A stretch of 64,000 bases of DNA. Source: Chloroflexota bacterium (GTDB taxonomy: Bacteria; Chloroflexota; Anaerolineae; Aggregatilineales; Phototrophicaceae). Below the pieces are notes generated by a model. That model did no database searches. It saw only the letters and a list, made by a program, of their open reading frames with translations, and had not been told where the DNA came from. How positions within the stretch are numbered: the first letter of the stretch is position 1; each line of letters begins with the position of its first letter. The stretch spans positions 1 through 64,000 of the forward strand of contig JACAES010000035.1 in assembly GCA_013388735.1 (NCBI GenBank). Direction: 5' to 3'. The translations under genes were made by a program, and so were the position numbers. This document shows positions 57,001-64,000 of the stretch, one piece after another.

Positions 57001-58734
57001 TTCGCCACCGCCGGCAGCCCGGAAAAACGCGAATTCTTAAAATCGCTCGGTGTACAGCACGTGATGGACTCGCGCACGCTGGACTTCGCCGATGAGGTGA
57101 TGCGGATCACCGGCGGGCGCGGGGTGGACATGGTGCTGAATTCGCTGGCGGGGGAGTTCATCCCTAAGAGCCTGTCGGTGCTGGCGGAGGGCGGGCGTTT
57201 CCTGGAAATCGGCAAGAGCGGTCTGCTCACCGACGAGCAGGCCGCCGCATTGGGGCGCGGCAGGTCGTATTTGATCGTGGACTGGACGGACGATGTTCGC
57301 CGCAATCCGGCTTTAATCCGCGAAATGCTGCTGGACATCCTAGCGGCGCTGGACGATGGTTCGCTGCGCCCGCTGCCGGTTCGCACTTTCCCGATACACG
57401 AAGCCGTCAGCGCCTTCCGGTATATGGCGGCGGCGCGGCATATCGGCAAGATTGTGATTTCGCAGGATACAGGCGCGCCGATTCGTTCGGACGGCACCTA
57501 CTGGATCACCGGCGGCCTGGGCGGCCTGGGTTTGCTGACGGCGGAATGGCTGGTCGAGCAGGGCGCGCGCAGCCTGGTGCTGATGGGACGGCGCGGCGCA
57601 GATGATACCGCCCGCCGGGCGATTGCGCGAATGGAGCAGGCCGGGGCGCGGGTGTTTGTGGCGCAGGGGGACGTTTCTGACGAGCAGGATGTGACGCGGA
57701 TTCTGGAAGGAATCCGGCAAACGCTGCCGCCGCTGCGCGGCATCATTCATTCGGCGGGCGCGCTGGATGACGGCGTGCTGCTTCAGCAGGATTGGTCGCG
57801 GTTCGCCACCGTGTTTGCGGCGAAAGTGGACGGCACATGGCTGCTGCACCGGCTGACGCAAAACCTGCCGCTGGACTTTTTCGTGATGTATTCATCGGTG
57901 GCATCCCTGATCGGCTCGTCCGGGCAGGGCAACCATGCCGCCGCCAACGCCTTTATGGACGCGCTGGCCTACCACCGTCGAGCGCAGGGGCTGCCGGCGC
58001 TCAGCATCAACTGGGGCGCGTGGTCGGAGATCGGCGCGGCGGTCGAACATGATGTATTCGGTCGTATCGGGTTGCAGGGGGTCGGCGCGATACCCCCGGC
58101 GGAAGGGCTGCGCGTGCTGGCGGGATTGATGCAGGGGCCTTCGCCGCAGGTTGGTGTCATGCCGGTGGCCTGGTCGAAGTTCCTGCGGCGGTTCGCTGCC
58201 GGGGCGGAGCCACCCTTCTTTGCGGAAATCGCCCGCGAGACGCGGCAAAAACAGGCTGTGGTGGCCGCCTCTCAAACACAACCGGAGACACAGCCGGATA
58301 TTCTGCGGCAGTTGGCAGAGGCCGTCCCGGCCAAACAGCGGGCGCTGCTGGCGGCTTTCGTGCAGGAACAGGCGGCGCGGGTGCTGGAACTGGACTCGCC
58401 GCGCGCGGTCGGCGAACGGACGCCCCTGAGTGAAATGGGGCTGGATTCGCTGATGGCCGTCGAACTGCGTAACCGCCTGGGCAGCGGCCTGGGGTTAAAA
58501 CGTTCGCTGCCGGCAACCCTGGTTTTTGACTATCCAACGGTTGAGGCGATTGCCGGGTATCTGGCGCAGGAGGCGCTGGGGCTGGAACAACCGCAGCCGG
58601 AGGCCGCGCCTGCGCCGTCGCATGAGCCGGTTGTGAGCGGAGACGCGATGGCCGATTTGCTCGACGCGCTTGAAAACCTGTCTGATGAAGAAATAGACCG
58701 GCGCTTATCCGAAAAGACGAAAAACGGGGATTAA
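51016..58734 (+). CDS. Type I PKS module 5: KS-AT-DH-cMT-ER-KR-ACP
   Basis: 2572 residues. The ATG at 51016 has GGGGGA upstream; an in-frame TTG at 50998 is less likely. A docking helix (LKQAFLALEEMQARLEAVE) precedes KS about 35-460. AT about 568-870 has GHSVGEFVAA and a HAFH malonyl-type motif. DH about 935-1215 has NDHRIYGTALLP and HPALLDACVQ. cMT about 1245-1618 has ILEIGGGTGGTT and IAANVIHAT. ER about 1844-2145 has [17 protein letters not shown] about 2160-2350 has TGGLGGLG and LDD, with His in place of the usual Tyr (SSGQGNHAAAN), a variant I recall from other PKS. ACP about 2440-2520 has GLDSL. The full set should give a methyl-branched, saturated unit. The C-terminal LENLSDEEIDRRL helix docks to the next protein. 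Confidence 0.95.
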   Translation: MTGKTDGTQLSPLKQAFLALEEMQARLEAVEKARTEPIAIIGMGCRFPGGADSPERYWDLLRDGVDAISEIPPDRWDVDAFYDPDPNVPGKSSVRYGAFIRQPVDHFDPQFFSISPREAGSMDPQQRLLLEVSWEALEHAGIAPDKLSGAPVGVFVAVTSSDYAQLFMKAGDATLLDAYYASGIAHSIVSGRLSYFLGLQGPSLTIDTACSSSLVATHLAVQSLRNGECRMALAGGVNLMLSPDNYVALSKYGMLAPDGRCKAFDAEADGFVRGEGCGMVVMKRLADAQADGDRILAVIRGSALNQDGPSSGLTAPNGPAQQAVIRAALDNAGVEAWQVGYVETHGTGTSLGDPIEVQAIGAALCAGRADDNPLAIGSVKTNIGHLEATAGIAGLMKAVLCLMHREIPPHLHFHNPSPHIPWQKWPIIVPTELTPWYGVDGRLIAGVSSFGFSGTNAHVVLEAAPAIEPVEAAVERPLHVLALSARNEAALRELAGRFNDYLADETTARLADVCFTANAGRAHFNHRVSITAGSPDELREKLAAFLNGQEAAGLVGGLVERVDKPKVAFLFTGQGAQYVNMGRQLYETQPAFRAALDRCAEILAPHLEYPLLSVLYPEPGRESALLDDTAYTQPALFALEYALAQLWRSWGVEPSAVMGHSVGEFVAACIAGVFSLEDVLRLIATRGRLMSSLPEGGAMAAVFAGEARVTEAIAAYADCVSIAAVNGPDNIVISGDGAVVQTILDTLKSEGVKSKRLAVSHAFHSPLMDSILEPFEQAAASVQYAPPRIRLLSNVSGQAAGAEVTTPAYWRGHVRQAVQFARTIESLHRQGYEIFLEIGPGPTLMGMGQRCLADVENPGVWLPSLRPGRDDWEQMLGSLGALYVQGVAVDWAGFDRDYPRHKLALPTYPFQRSAYWVAQFKAQTRRAAVPRGDVLHPLLGSRVRSPLKIIQFENVLSAETLPFLNDHRIYGTALLPATGFIEAAVAAGRVLYGGGQVEDFVIHETLVVGDEGRVVQVVVTPREDERAAFECFSQGEGDEDWQLHASGALVGEKPAAPQAVSLEAAHARCTETISREAHYARLRDSGLDFGSSLTGVVEIHRRDGEALGLIRLPEINMPELSAYHMHPALLDACVQVMAATMPDTGEVFLPLSFDYFRLYRQPSAQVWGHAQLQSRPDGQRETFGGDVRVLDDGGQVIAEILGMRFKRAGQDILLSLAQSQVDDWLYEVDWLPLEGFGQVDAPAEARDLPAPEQLAEQLHPRLAALATQHGLPRYTGELLPQMEKLSAGYVIQALRRLGWNPHPGERFSTEELADELGILRQHRRLLGRLLEILSEDGLLKRAGDGWEAVQMLPVVPGTEGRLHALIEQYPEYGAQLEITGRCGQQLAEALTGQVDYLQLLFPDGGIATAERLYREPPVAHIYNGLMGEAVAAVIERLPQDRPIRILEIGGGTGGTTSYVAPVLPAGRVSYLFTDISPLFLARAEQKFADYPFIRYQTLDIESDPAAQGLAGQSFDLVIAANVIHATADLRVTLGFIRQLLAPGGLLLMLEVTAPERWVDITFGLTDGWWRFVDSDLRPAYPLLKPAQWFDVLRQVGFSGAAALPENSADYMEQAIILGQNAAQESGNWLIFADGGGAGQMLAEDLQARGQICALVFPGEAYAALGDGCWQINPAETDDYQRLLRDAGGASYRGVVHLWSLDIEPGALDWALPLGYGSALNLVKALAAVGGEAPRLWLVTRGAQPAAWESQPVAVEQSPLCGLGKVIALEHPELRAARVDLDPAESAENRRMLLEAVWSADGEDQIAARNGGWYGARLVRGLGIRHRPANTEQPVQLEITARGTLDNLVLQPAVRRRPGPGQIEIRVHATGLNFKDVLNTLGMYPGDPGPLGGECAGRVTAVGEGVTAFRPGDDVIALAGGCFGTFVTADAALAAPKPPALSFEEAAGVAIPFITAYYTLIYLGKLSAGERVLIHAAAGGVGMAAVQLAQRAGAEIFATAGSPEKREFLKSLGVQHVMDSRTLDFADEVMRITGGRGVDMVLNSLAGEFIPKSLSVLAEGGRFLEIGKSGLLTDEQAAALGRGRSYLIVDWTDDVRRNPALIREMLLDILAALDDGSLRPLPVRTFPIHEAVSAFRYMAAARHIGKIVISQDTGAPIRSDGTYWITGGLGGLGLLTAEWLVEQGARSLVLMGRRGADDTARRAIARMEQAGARVFVAQGDVSDEQDVTRILEGIRQTLPPLRGIIHSAGALDDGVLLQQDWSRFATVFAAKVDGTWLLHRLTQNLPLDFFVMYSSVASLIGSSGQGNHAAANAFMDALAYHRRAQGLPALSINWGAWSEIGAAVEHDVFGRIGLQGVGAIPPAEGLRVLAGLMQGPSPQVGVMPVAWSKFLRRFAAGAEPPFFAEIARETRQKQAVVAASQTQPETQPDILRQLAEAVPAKQRALLAAFVQEQAARVLELDSPRAVGERTPLSEMGLDSLMAVELRNRLGSGLGLKRSLPATLVFDYPTVEAIAGYLAQEALGLEQPQPEAAPAPSHEPVVSGDAMADLLDALENLSDEEIDRRLSEKTKNGD

Positions 58735-58739
58735 CTGAT

Positions 58740-61700
58740 ATGAGCGATCTGCTCGACCGAATCAGCCAGCTTTCACCCAAACGGCTGGCGCTGCTGGTGA
58801 TGGATTTGCAGGCCAGACTGGAGGCCAGCGAACGCCGGAAGTCCGAGCCAATCGCTATCATCGGCATGGGCTGTCGTTTCCCCGGCAGCGCCAATAATCC
58901 CGATCTGTTCTGGGAGAACCTGCGCAACGGCGTGGACTCGATCACCGATATTCCGGCTTCGCGCTGGGATGCCAGCGAACTGTACGATCCCGACCCGGAC
59001 GCGCCCGGAAAAATCGCCACGCTGTGGGGCGGCTTTATAGATGATGTTGATCGTTTCGAGCCGCAGTTTTTCGGCATCTCCCCGCGCGAAGCGGTGACGA
59101 TGGACCCGCAGCAGCGCCTTATGCTGGAAGTGAGCTGGGAGGCGCTGGAAAACGCGGGTTACGCGCCGGATAAACTGTCCGGCAGCAAGAGCGGCGTGTT
59201 TGTCGGCATCTGCAATAACGATTATGCCCAGATGATCCTGGGCGGCGACGCCGAATTGTTTGATATGTACGTGTCTACCGGCGGCGCGCACAGCGTGGCT
59301 TCCGGGCGCATTTCGTATATCCTGGGGCTGCAAGGCCCGGCGGTGTCGGTGGATACGGCCTGCTCGTCGTCGCTGGTGGCGATTTATATGGCGGTGCAAA
59401 GCCTGCGGAATGGCGAATGCCAGATGGCGCTGGCAGGCGGCGTGAATGTCATCCTCGCGCCGGAGGTGACGGTCACGCTGTCCAAAGCCAACATGATGGC
59501 ATCTGACGGGCGCTGCAAAACATTTGATGCGTCCGCCGACGGATTCGTGCGTTCGGAGGGCTGCGGCGTGGTGGTGCTGAAGCGGCTGTCCGACGCGCTG
59601 GCCGATGGCGATCAAATTCTGGCCGTCATTCGCGGCGCGGCCATCAACCAGGATGGCCGCAGCAACGGCCTGACCGCGCCGAACGGCCCGTCGCAGGTGG
59701 CCGTGATTCGTGAGGCGCTGGCCGATGCCGACCTCGAACCGCACGAAGTCAGCTATATTGAAACGCACGGCACGGGTACATCGCTGGGCGACCCGATAGA
59801 AGTGCAGGCGTTGGGCGCGGCGCTGGGTAAAGGCCGCCCGGCAGATCGGCCATTAATGATCGGTTCGGTCAAAACCAACATCGGCCACCTGGAATCGGCG
59901 GCGGGTGTGGCCGGGTTAATCAAACTCGTCCTCAGTTTGCAGCACCGGGAGATTCCGCCGCACCTGCATTTTAACCAGCCCAGCCCCTACATCCCCTGGG
60001 ACGAACTGCCCGTCACCGTGCCGACGGCGCGCACCCCCTGGGAAGTGGGCGACGGGCGGCGGATTGGCGGCCTGAGTTCGTTCGGCTTCAGCGGCACCAA
60101 TGTGCATCTGATTGTTGAGGAAGCGCCGGCGCGCCGGCCTGAACCGGCAGCGGTCGAAAGGCCGGCGCATATCCTGGCGCTTTCGGCGCGCAGCGAGGCC
60201 GCGCTGCGGGCGCTGGCCGAACGGTATGCAGCGGATTTGGCGAGTAAATCGCCCGAATCGCTGCCGGATGTCTGCTTCACGGCCAACGCCGGGCGGGCGC
60301 ACCTCAATCACCGGCTGGCGCTGGTGGCCGAAACGCTGCCGCAGATGCGGGAAACGCTGGCCGCTTACTTAAACGGCGAGCGCGTGGACAATCTGATCGC
60401 CGGGCAGGTGGGGCCGCGTATGGGCCTCGCTTTCCTGTTCACAGGGCAGGGGTCGCAGTACGTCCAGATGGGGCGCGAACTGTACGAGACTCAGCCGACC
60501 TTCCGCCAGGCGCTCGACCGCTGCAACGAACTGCTGAAGCCGGAACTCGGCCAATCGCTGCTGGCGGTGCTGTACCCTGAGCCCGGCCAGGACTCGCCCC
60601 TGAACGACATTCTGTTTGCCCAGACGGCTCAGTTCGCCGTCGAATACGCGCTGGCCGAACTGTGGCGCTCGTGGGGAATCGTGCCGTCGGTGGTGATGGG
60701 TCACAGCGTGGGGGAATATGCCGCTGCCTGCGCGGCGGGTGTGTTCAGCCTGGAAGACGGCCTCAAACTGGTGTCGGCGCGTGGGCGTTTGATGCAGTCG
60801 GTTTCGCTGTCCGGCGAGATGGCGACCGTGTTCGGTTCGGCTGAACGGGTGGCGGAAGCGATTAAACCTTACGCCGACCGGGTATCCATCGCCGCCGTCA
60901 ACGGGCCGGAAAGCGTGGTCATCTCCGGCGAAAAAGTGGCCCTGCAAGCGGTGATAGATCTTCTGAAAGAAGAGCGCATCCGCGCGCGGCGCTTGCAGGT
61001 AACGACCGCCTCACATTCACCGCTGATGGAACCGCTGCTGGATGCGTTCATGAAGACGGCGCGGGAAGTCACCTACCACCCGCCGCAGATTGACCTGATC
61101 TCCGGCCTGACCGGGCAGCTTGCCGGGCGCGAAATCGCCAGCCCGGAATACTGGCGGCGGCACATGCGGGAAGCGGTGCAGTTTTACCCGGCCATGCAGA
61201 CACTTTACGAGTTGGGCTGCCGGCTGTTTGTTGAGATCGGCCCCGCGCCCAACCTGCTGGAGATGGGCCAACGCTGTATCCCCGGCGATGACTGCCGCTG
61301 GCTGCCATCGCTGCGTCCCGGTCACAGCGATTGGACGCAGATGCTCAAAAGCCTGGGGGGGCTGTATGCCGGCGGCGTGGAAGTGGACTGGGCAGGCTTC
61401 GACCGGGATTACCCGCGCCGCCGTCTGCCGCTGCCGACGTATCCTTTCCAGCGCGAACGATACTGGATTGACGCCGCCAGCCGTCAACCGCCGGCTGCCT
61501 ATCTGTCCGGTAAAACAATTCACCCGCTGCTGGGCGCGCGGCTGCGTTCGCCCGCGCTTCAGGACATTGTGTTTGAGTCCCAGATGAACGCGCATTATCC
61601 GGCGTTTCTCGATCACCACCGCATTTATGGCGTGGTGGTTCTGCCATCACCGGCGTACCTGGAAATGGCACTGGCAGGGGCGGAGGACGCTTTTGGGCCG

Positions 61701-64000
61701 GGGCCGCATGGCGTGGAGAACCTCAGCATCCAGGAGGCGCTGATTCTGCCTGAGGAGGGCTTCCGCGCCGTTCAGTTGGTCATCCGGCCTGCCGGCGAAA
61801 ACCGGGCATCCTTCCAGGTGTTCAGCCTGGATGAGCGGGATGAGTGGAAGCTCCACGCGACCGGCGGCCTGGCGCTGCGGATCGGCGCGCCGCAGACCGA
61901 TGGCGATTTTTCGGTCGAAGCTGTTCGCGCGCGCTGCGCCGAACAGATCGGCGGGGACATATATTATGAGCGCGTGCGTGAACTGGGCTTAGAGTTTGGC
62001 CTGAACTTCCAGGGCATTCGGAATCTGTGGCGGCGTGACGGCGAAGCCCTGGGGCAGATTCACCTGCCGGAAGGGCTGGTCAACGATGCCAGAAACTACA
62101 CTATCCACCCGGCGTTTCTGGATGCGTGTTTTCATCTGCTGGGCGCGCCGCTGCCGGATTATAACCTGGACACAGCTTACCTGTTGATCGGTATCGAAAG
62201 TTTCCGGCTGTATCGCAGGCCGGGCGCGCAGCTGTGGAATCATACCGTGCTGACCTGGCACGACGAATCGAACAAAGAGACGTTTTCCGGCGACATTCGT
62301 CTGTACGACTCGGACGGCCAGCTTGTGGCCGAGGTGGGCGGTTTGCAGCTTAAGCGGGCCGGGCGCGAGGCGCTGATGCGGGTCGCGCGCCAGCGGCCAG
62401 ATGACTGGCTGTACCGCGTGGAATGGCTGCCGAAAGCGCATCCGGTCAGCGGCGCTGGTTCGCCGCTGGCGGCTGCCGCCCTGGACGATCTCGCCGCGAC
62501 GATGATTCCGCGGTTAGAGGCGCTCGGCGAACAGCACAACCTGGAAGCCTACCGCGGCTTTTTCGCCCACCTTGACCGCCTGAGTGCGGCGTATGTCACG
62601 GCGGCGTTCGGCCAGTTGGGGGTTGATCTGACGCCCGGCGCGCAATTTTCGGCTGAAACGCTGGGGGTGATTGAACCTTACCAACGGTTGTTGTTCCGGC
62701 TGCTAAACATCCTAGTGGAGGACGGCATCCTGCGGCACGCAGGCGAGTCCTGGGAAGTGGCGCACCTGCCGGAACTGGATACGCAGGCTTATACGGTTTC
62801 GCTGGCCGAGCAGTACCCGGATTACCAGGCCGAACTGTCGCTGGTCGGACGCTGCGGGCCGCAGTTGGCCGGCGCGCTGCGCGGCCAGATAGACCCACTT
62901 GATCTGCTGTTCCCCGGCGGCTCTCTCGAATCGCTTGAACAGCTTTACCAGGATGCGTCGTTCGCCCAGGCTTACAATACGCTGGTGCAGGAGACGGTCG
63001 CTGAACTGACTGCCGGGTGGCCGGAAGACCGCCCGCTGCGCGTGCTGGAAATCGGCGCGGGAACAGGCGCGACCACCGCGTACCTGCTTTCGGCGCTGCC
63101 CCCTGACCGCGTGGAATATGTGTTCACCGATCTGTCGCCGCTGTTCCTGGAGCGCGCCGCCGAGAAGTTTGGCGCGCGGCTGCGTTATGAACGGCTGGAC
63201 ATCGAACAGCGTCCGGCGGCGCAGGGTTTCGTCGGGCAGTCGTTCGATCTGATAATCGCTGCTAACGTGCTGCACGCCACCCGCAATCTGCGCGAGTCCC
63301 TGGAACACGCTCGCCAACTGCTCGCGCCGGGCGGCGTGTTGCTGCTGCTGGAAAGCGCCGCGCCGCAGCGGTGGGTTGACCTGACTTTCGGCCTGACCGA
63401 CGGCTGGTGGCGTTTTGTTGATACCGATCTGCGCCCGTCCTATCCGCTGCTGACGCCGGAAGGCTGGCTGGCACTGCTGGATTCGGTCGGTTTTGAACAG
63501 TCCGCTTCGATTGCCGGACGGCAGCCGGGCAGCATCCTGTCGCAGCAGGCCGTTATTCTGGCGCGCGCGCCGCAGGTTGGGGGCCTGGCGGCAGATGCGA
63601 CGGGGAACTGGCTGATTTTTGCCGACGAGTCCGGTTTCGGCCAGCAGGTGCGAGATGCGCTGGCCGCGCGCGGTGGGCGCTGCCGGTTCGTCAAACCGGG
63701 CGATTCTTATCTAGGTGAGGGGCATACCTTCCAGATCAATCCTTTCGAGCCGGATGATTACCGGCGGCTGCTGGCCGAGACCGGGGAAACCTTGCGCGGT
63801 GTGGTATACCTGTGGGGGCTGGCGGGGGTTGGCGAGCCGGAATTGAACGATGATGATCTGGCGTTCGTCGAGCAGTATATGTGCGGGGGCGCGCTGTATG
63901 TGACGCAGGCGCTGGTCGCAGCCGCACAGCCGGCGGCGCTTTGGCTGGTCACACAGGGCGCACAGCCGGTAGACGGCGATGCTGCCGCGCCGATTCAGGC
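58740..64000 (+). CDS. Type I PKS module 6: KS-AT-DH-cMT... (partial, runs off the window)
   Basis: Open from the ATG at 58740, 5 bases after the PKS5 stop, to the right edge: 1753 residues with no stop. Frame checks at the KS active site and near the end agree. A docking helix (PKRLALLVMDLQARLEASE) is followed by KS about 35-460 (DTACSSS, ETHGTGT, NIGHLES), AT about 563-870 (GHSVGEYAAA, TASH motif), DH about 929-1205 (LDHHRIYGVVVLP, HPAFLDACFH) and cMT about 1240-1607 (VLEIGAGTGATT, IAANVLHAT). The last about 130 residues are the start of the structural KR-like linker seen in its sisters before ER and KR (LIFADESGFGQQV, LWLVTQGAQP). Further reductive domains and the ACP must lie outside the window. 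Confidence 0.94.
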   Translation, partial: MSDLLDRISQLSPKRLALLVMDLQARLEASERRKSEPIAIIGMGCRFPGSANNPDLFWENLRNGVDSITDIPASRWDASELYDPDPDAPGKIATLWGGFIDDVDRFEPQFFGISPREAVTMDPQQRLMLEVSWEALENAGYAPDKLSGSKSGVFVGICNNDYAQMILGGDAELFDMYVSTGGAHSVASGRISYILGLQGPAVSVDTACSSSLVAIYMAVQSLRNGECQMALAGGVNVILAPEVTVTLSKANMMASDGRCKTFDASADGFVRSEGCGVVVLKRLSDALADGDQILAVIRGAAINQDGRSNGLTAPNGPSQVAVIREALADADLEPHEVSYIETHGTGTSLGDPIEVQALGAALGKGRPADRPLMIGSVKTNIGHLESAAGVAGLIKLVLSLQHREIPPHLHFNQPSPYIPWDELPVTVPTARTPWEVGDGRRIGGLSSFGFSGTNVHLIVEEAPARRPEPAAVERPAHILALSARSEAALRALAERYAADLASKSPESLPDVCFTANAGRAHLNHRLALVAETLPQMRETLAAYLNGERVDNLIAGQVGPRMGLAFLFTGQGSQYVQMGRELYETQPTFRQALDRCNELLKPELGQSLLAVLYPEPGQDSPLNDILFAQTAQFAVEYALAELWRSWGIVPSVVMGHSVGEYAAACAAGVFSLEDGLKLVSARGRLMQSVSLSGEMATVFGSAERVAEAIKPYADRVSIAAVNGPESVVISGEKVALQAVIDLLKEERIRARRLQVTTASHSPLMEPLLDAFMKTAREVTYHPPQIDLISGLTGQLAGREIASPEYWRRHMREAVQFYPAMQTLYELGCRLFVEIGPAPNLLEMGQRCIPGDDCRWLPSLRPGHSDWTQMLKSLGGLYAGGVEVDWAGFDRDYPRRRLPLPTYPFQRERYWIDAASRQPPAAYLSGKTIHPLLGARLRSPALQDIVFESQMNAHYPAFLDHHRIYGVVVLPSPAYLEMALAGAEDAFGPGPHGVENLSIQEALILPEEGFRAVQLVIRPAGENRASFQVFSLDERDEWKLHATGGLALRIGAPQTDGDFSVEAVRARCAEQIGGDIYYERVRELGLEFGLNFQGIRNLWRRDGEALGQIHLPEGLVNDARNYTIHPAFLDACFHLLGAPLPDYNLDTAYLLIGIESFRLYRRPGAQLWNHTVLTWHDESNKETFSGDIRLYDSDGQLVAEVGGLQLKRAGREALMRVARQRPDDWLYRVEWLPKAHPVSGAGSPLAAAALDDLAATMIPRLEALGEQHNLEAYRGFFAHLDRLSAAYVTAAFGQLGVDLTPGAQFSAETLGVIEPYQRLLFRLLNILVEDGILRHAGESWEVAHLPELDTQAYTVSLAEQYPDYQAELSLVGRCGPQLAGALRGQIDPLDLLFPGGSLESLEQLYQDASFAQAYNTLVQETVAELTAGWPEDRPLRVLEIGAGTGATTAYLLSALPPDRVEYVFTDLSPLFLERAAEKFGARLRYERLDIEQRPAAQGFVGQSFDLIIAANVLHATRNLRESLEHARQLLAPGGVLLLLESAAPQRWVDLTFGLTDGWWRFVDTDLRPSYPLLTPEGWLALLDSVGFEQSASIAGRQPGSILSQQAVILARAPQVGGLAADATGNWLIFADESGFGQQVRDALAARGGRCRFVKPGDSYLGEGHTFQINPFEPDDYRRLLAETGETLRGVVYLWGLAGVGEPELNDDDLAFVEQYMCGGALYVTQALVAAAQPAALWLVTQGAQPVDGDAAAPIQ

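Noticed and set aside
58740-64000. Terminal thioesterase domain within the visible PKS proteins
   Set aside because: No GxSxG hydrolase domain follows any of the five complete ACPs, and PKS6 is cut before its ACP. The only thioesterase is the separate editing enzyme at 26215-26991.
27792-64000. trans-AT PKS assignment
   Set aside because: Each of the six modules carries its own AT with a GHSxG active site, so this is a cis-AT system.
1-64000. CRISPR arrays, tRNA/rRNA genes, transposases, prophage genes
   Set aside because: Looked for and not seen: no regularly spaced repeats, no cloverleaf with a CCA-type end, and no integrase or transposase motifs.

Overview
The window is one contiguous piece of a GC-rich bacterial chromosome. 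Gene content and style suggest Chloroflexota (Anaerolineae-like): a FTR1 permease with a large N-terminal extracytoplasmic region, a secreted DUF4397 protein, ROK and ABC sugar modules, a very long PAS/GAF kinase, and strong GGAGG-type ribosome binding sites. This taxonomic guess is an inference and I hold it with moderate confidence. I saw no rRNA, tRNA, CRISPR array, insertion sequence or phage gene.

Layout. 1-119 is the 3' end of gyrB, followed by a hairpin terminator. 413-3799 is a two-gene iron-uptake unit: a secreted helical protein and an EfeU/FTR1-type permease. 3940-10861 (minus strand) is a catabolic operon, in transcription order: DUF3604 PHP-like protein, sugar-binding protein, two ABC permeases, and a cytosolic-looking sulfatase. 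It is read from a perfect TTGACA-N16-TATAAT promoter that carries a palindrome in its spacer, and a divergent ROK regulator (10967-12151) faces it. 12461-18353 holds a nine-PAS/one-GAF histidine kinase that overlaps a receiver-plus-kinase hybrid. Next come a BtpA-family protein, a frameshifted response-regulator remnant, a thymidylate kinase, a Wzx-like flippase, an asparagine-synthase-like amidotransferase that lacks its glutaminase Cys, a GT4 glycosyltransferase and a secreted DUF4397 protein.

26215 to the right edge (about 38 kb, all plus strand) is a cis-AT modular type I polyketide synthase locus. It starts with a type II thioesterase (editing) and an Sfp-type phosphopantetheinyl transferase (ACP activation). 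Six PKS proteins follow, one module each. PKS1 is KS-AT-DH-ER-KR-ACP. PKS2 is KS-AT-DH(degenerate)-KR-ACP. PKS3 is KS-AT-DH-ER-KR-ACP. PKS4 is KS-AT-cMT-ACP. PKS5 is KS-AT-DH-cMT-ER-KR-ACP. PKS6 is KS-AT-DH-cMT... and is cut by the window edge. Genes are packed with gaps of 1 to 25 bases or small overlaps, except for a 115-base gap before PKS5 that contains an inverted repeat. N-terminal coiled-coil helices (PKS2 to PKS6) and C-terminal acidic 'LSDEE..LL' helices (PKS1 to PKS5) look like matching docking elements. No loading domain and no chain-release thioesterase is visible, so the pathway must continue to the right. The architecture predicts a largely reduced, C-methyl-branched chain, lipid-like rather than macrolide-like. 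This is the most likely undescribed system in the window.
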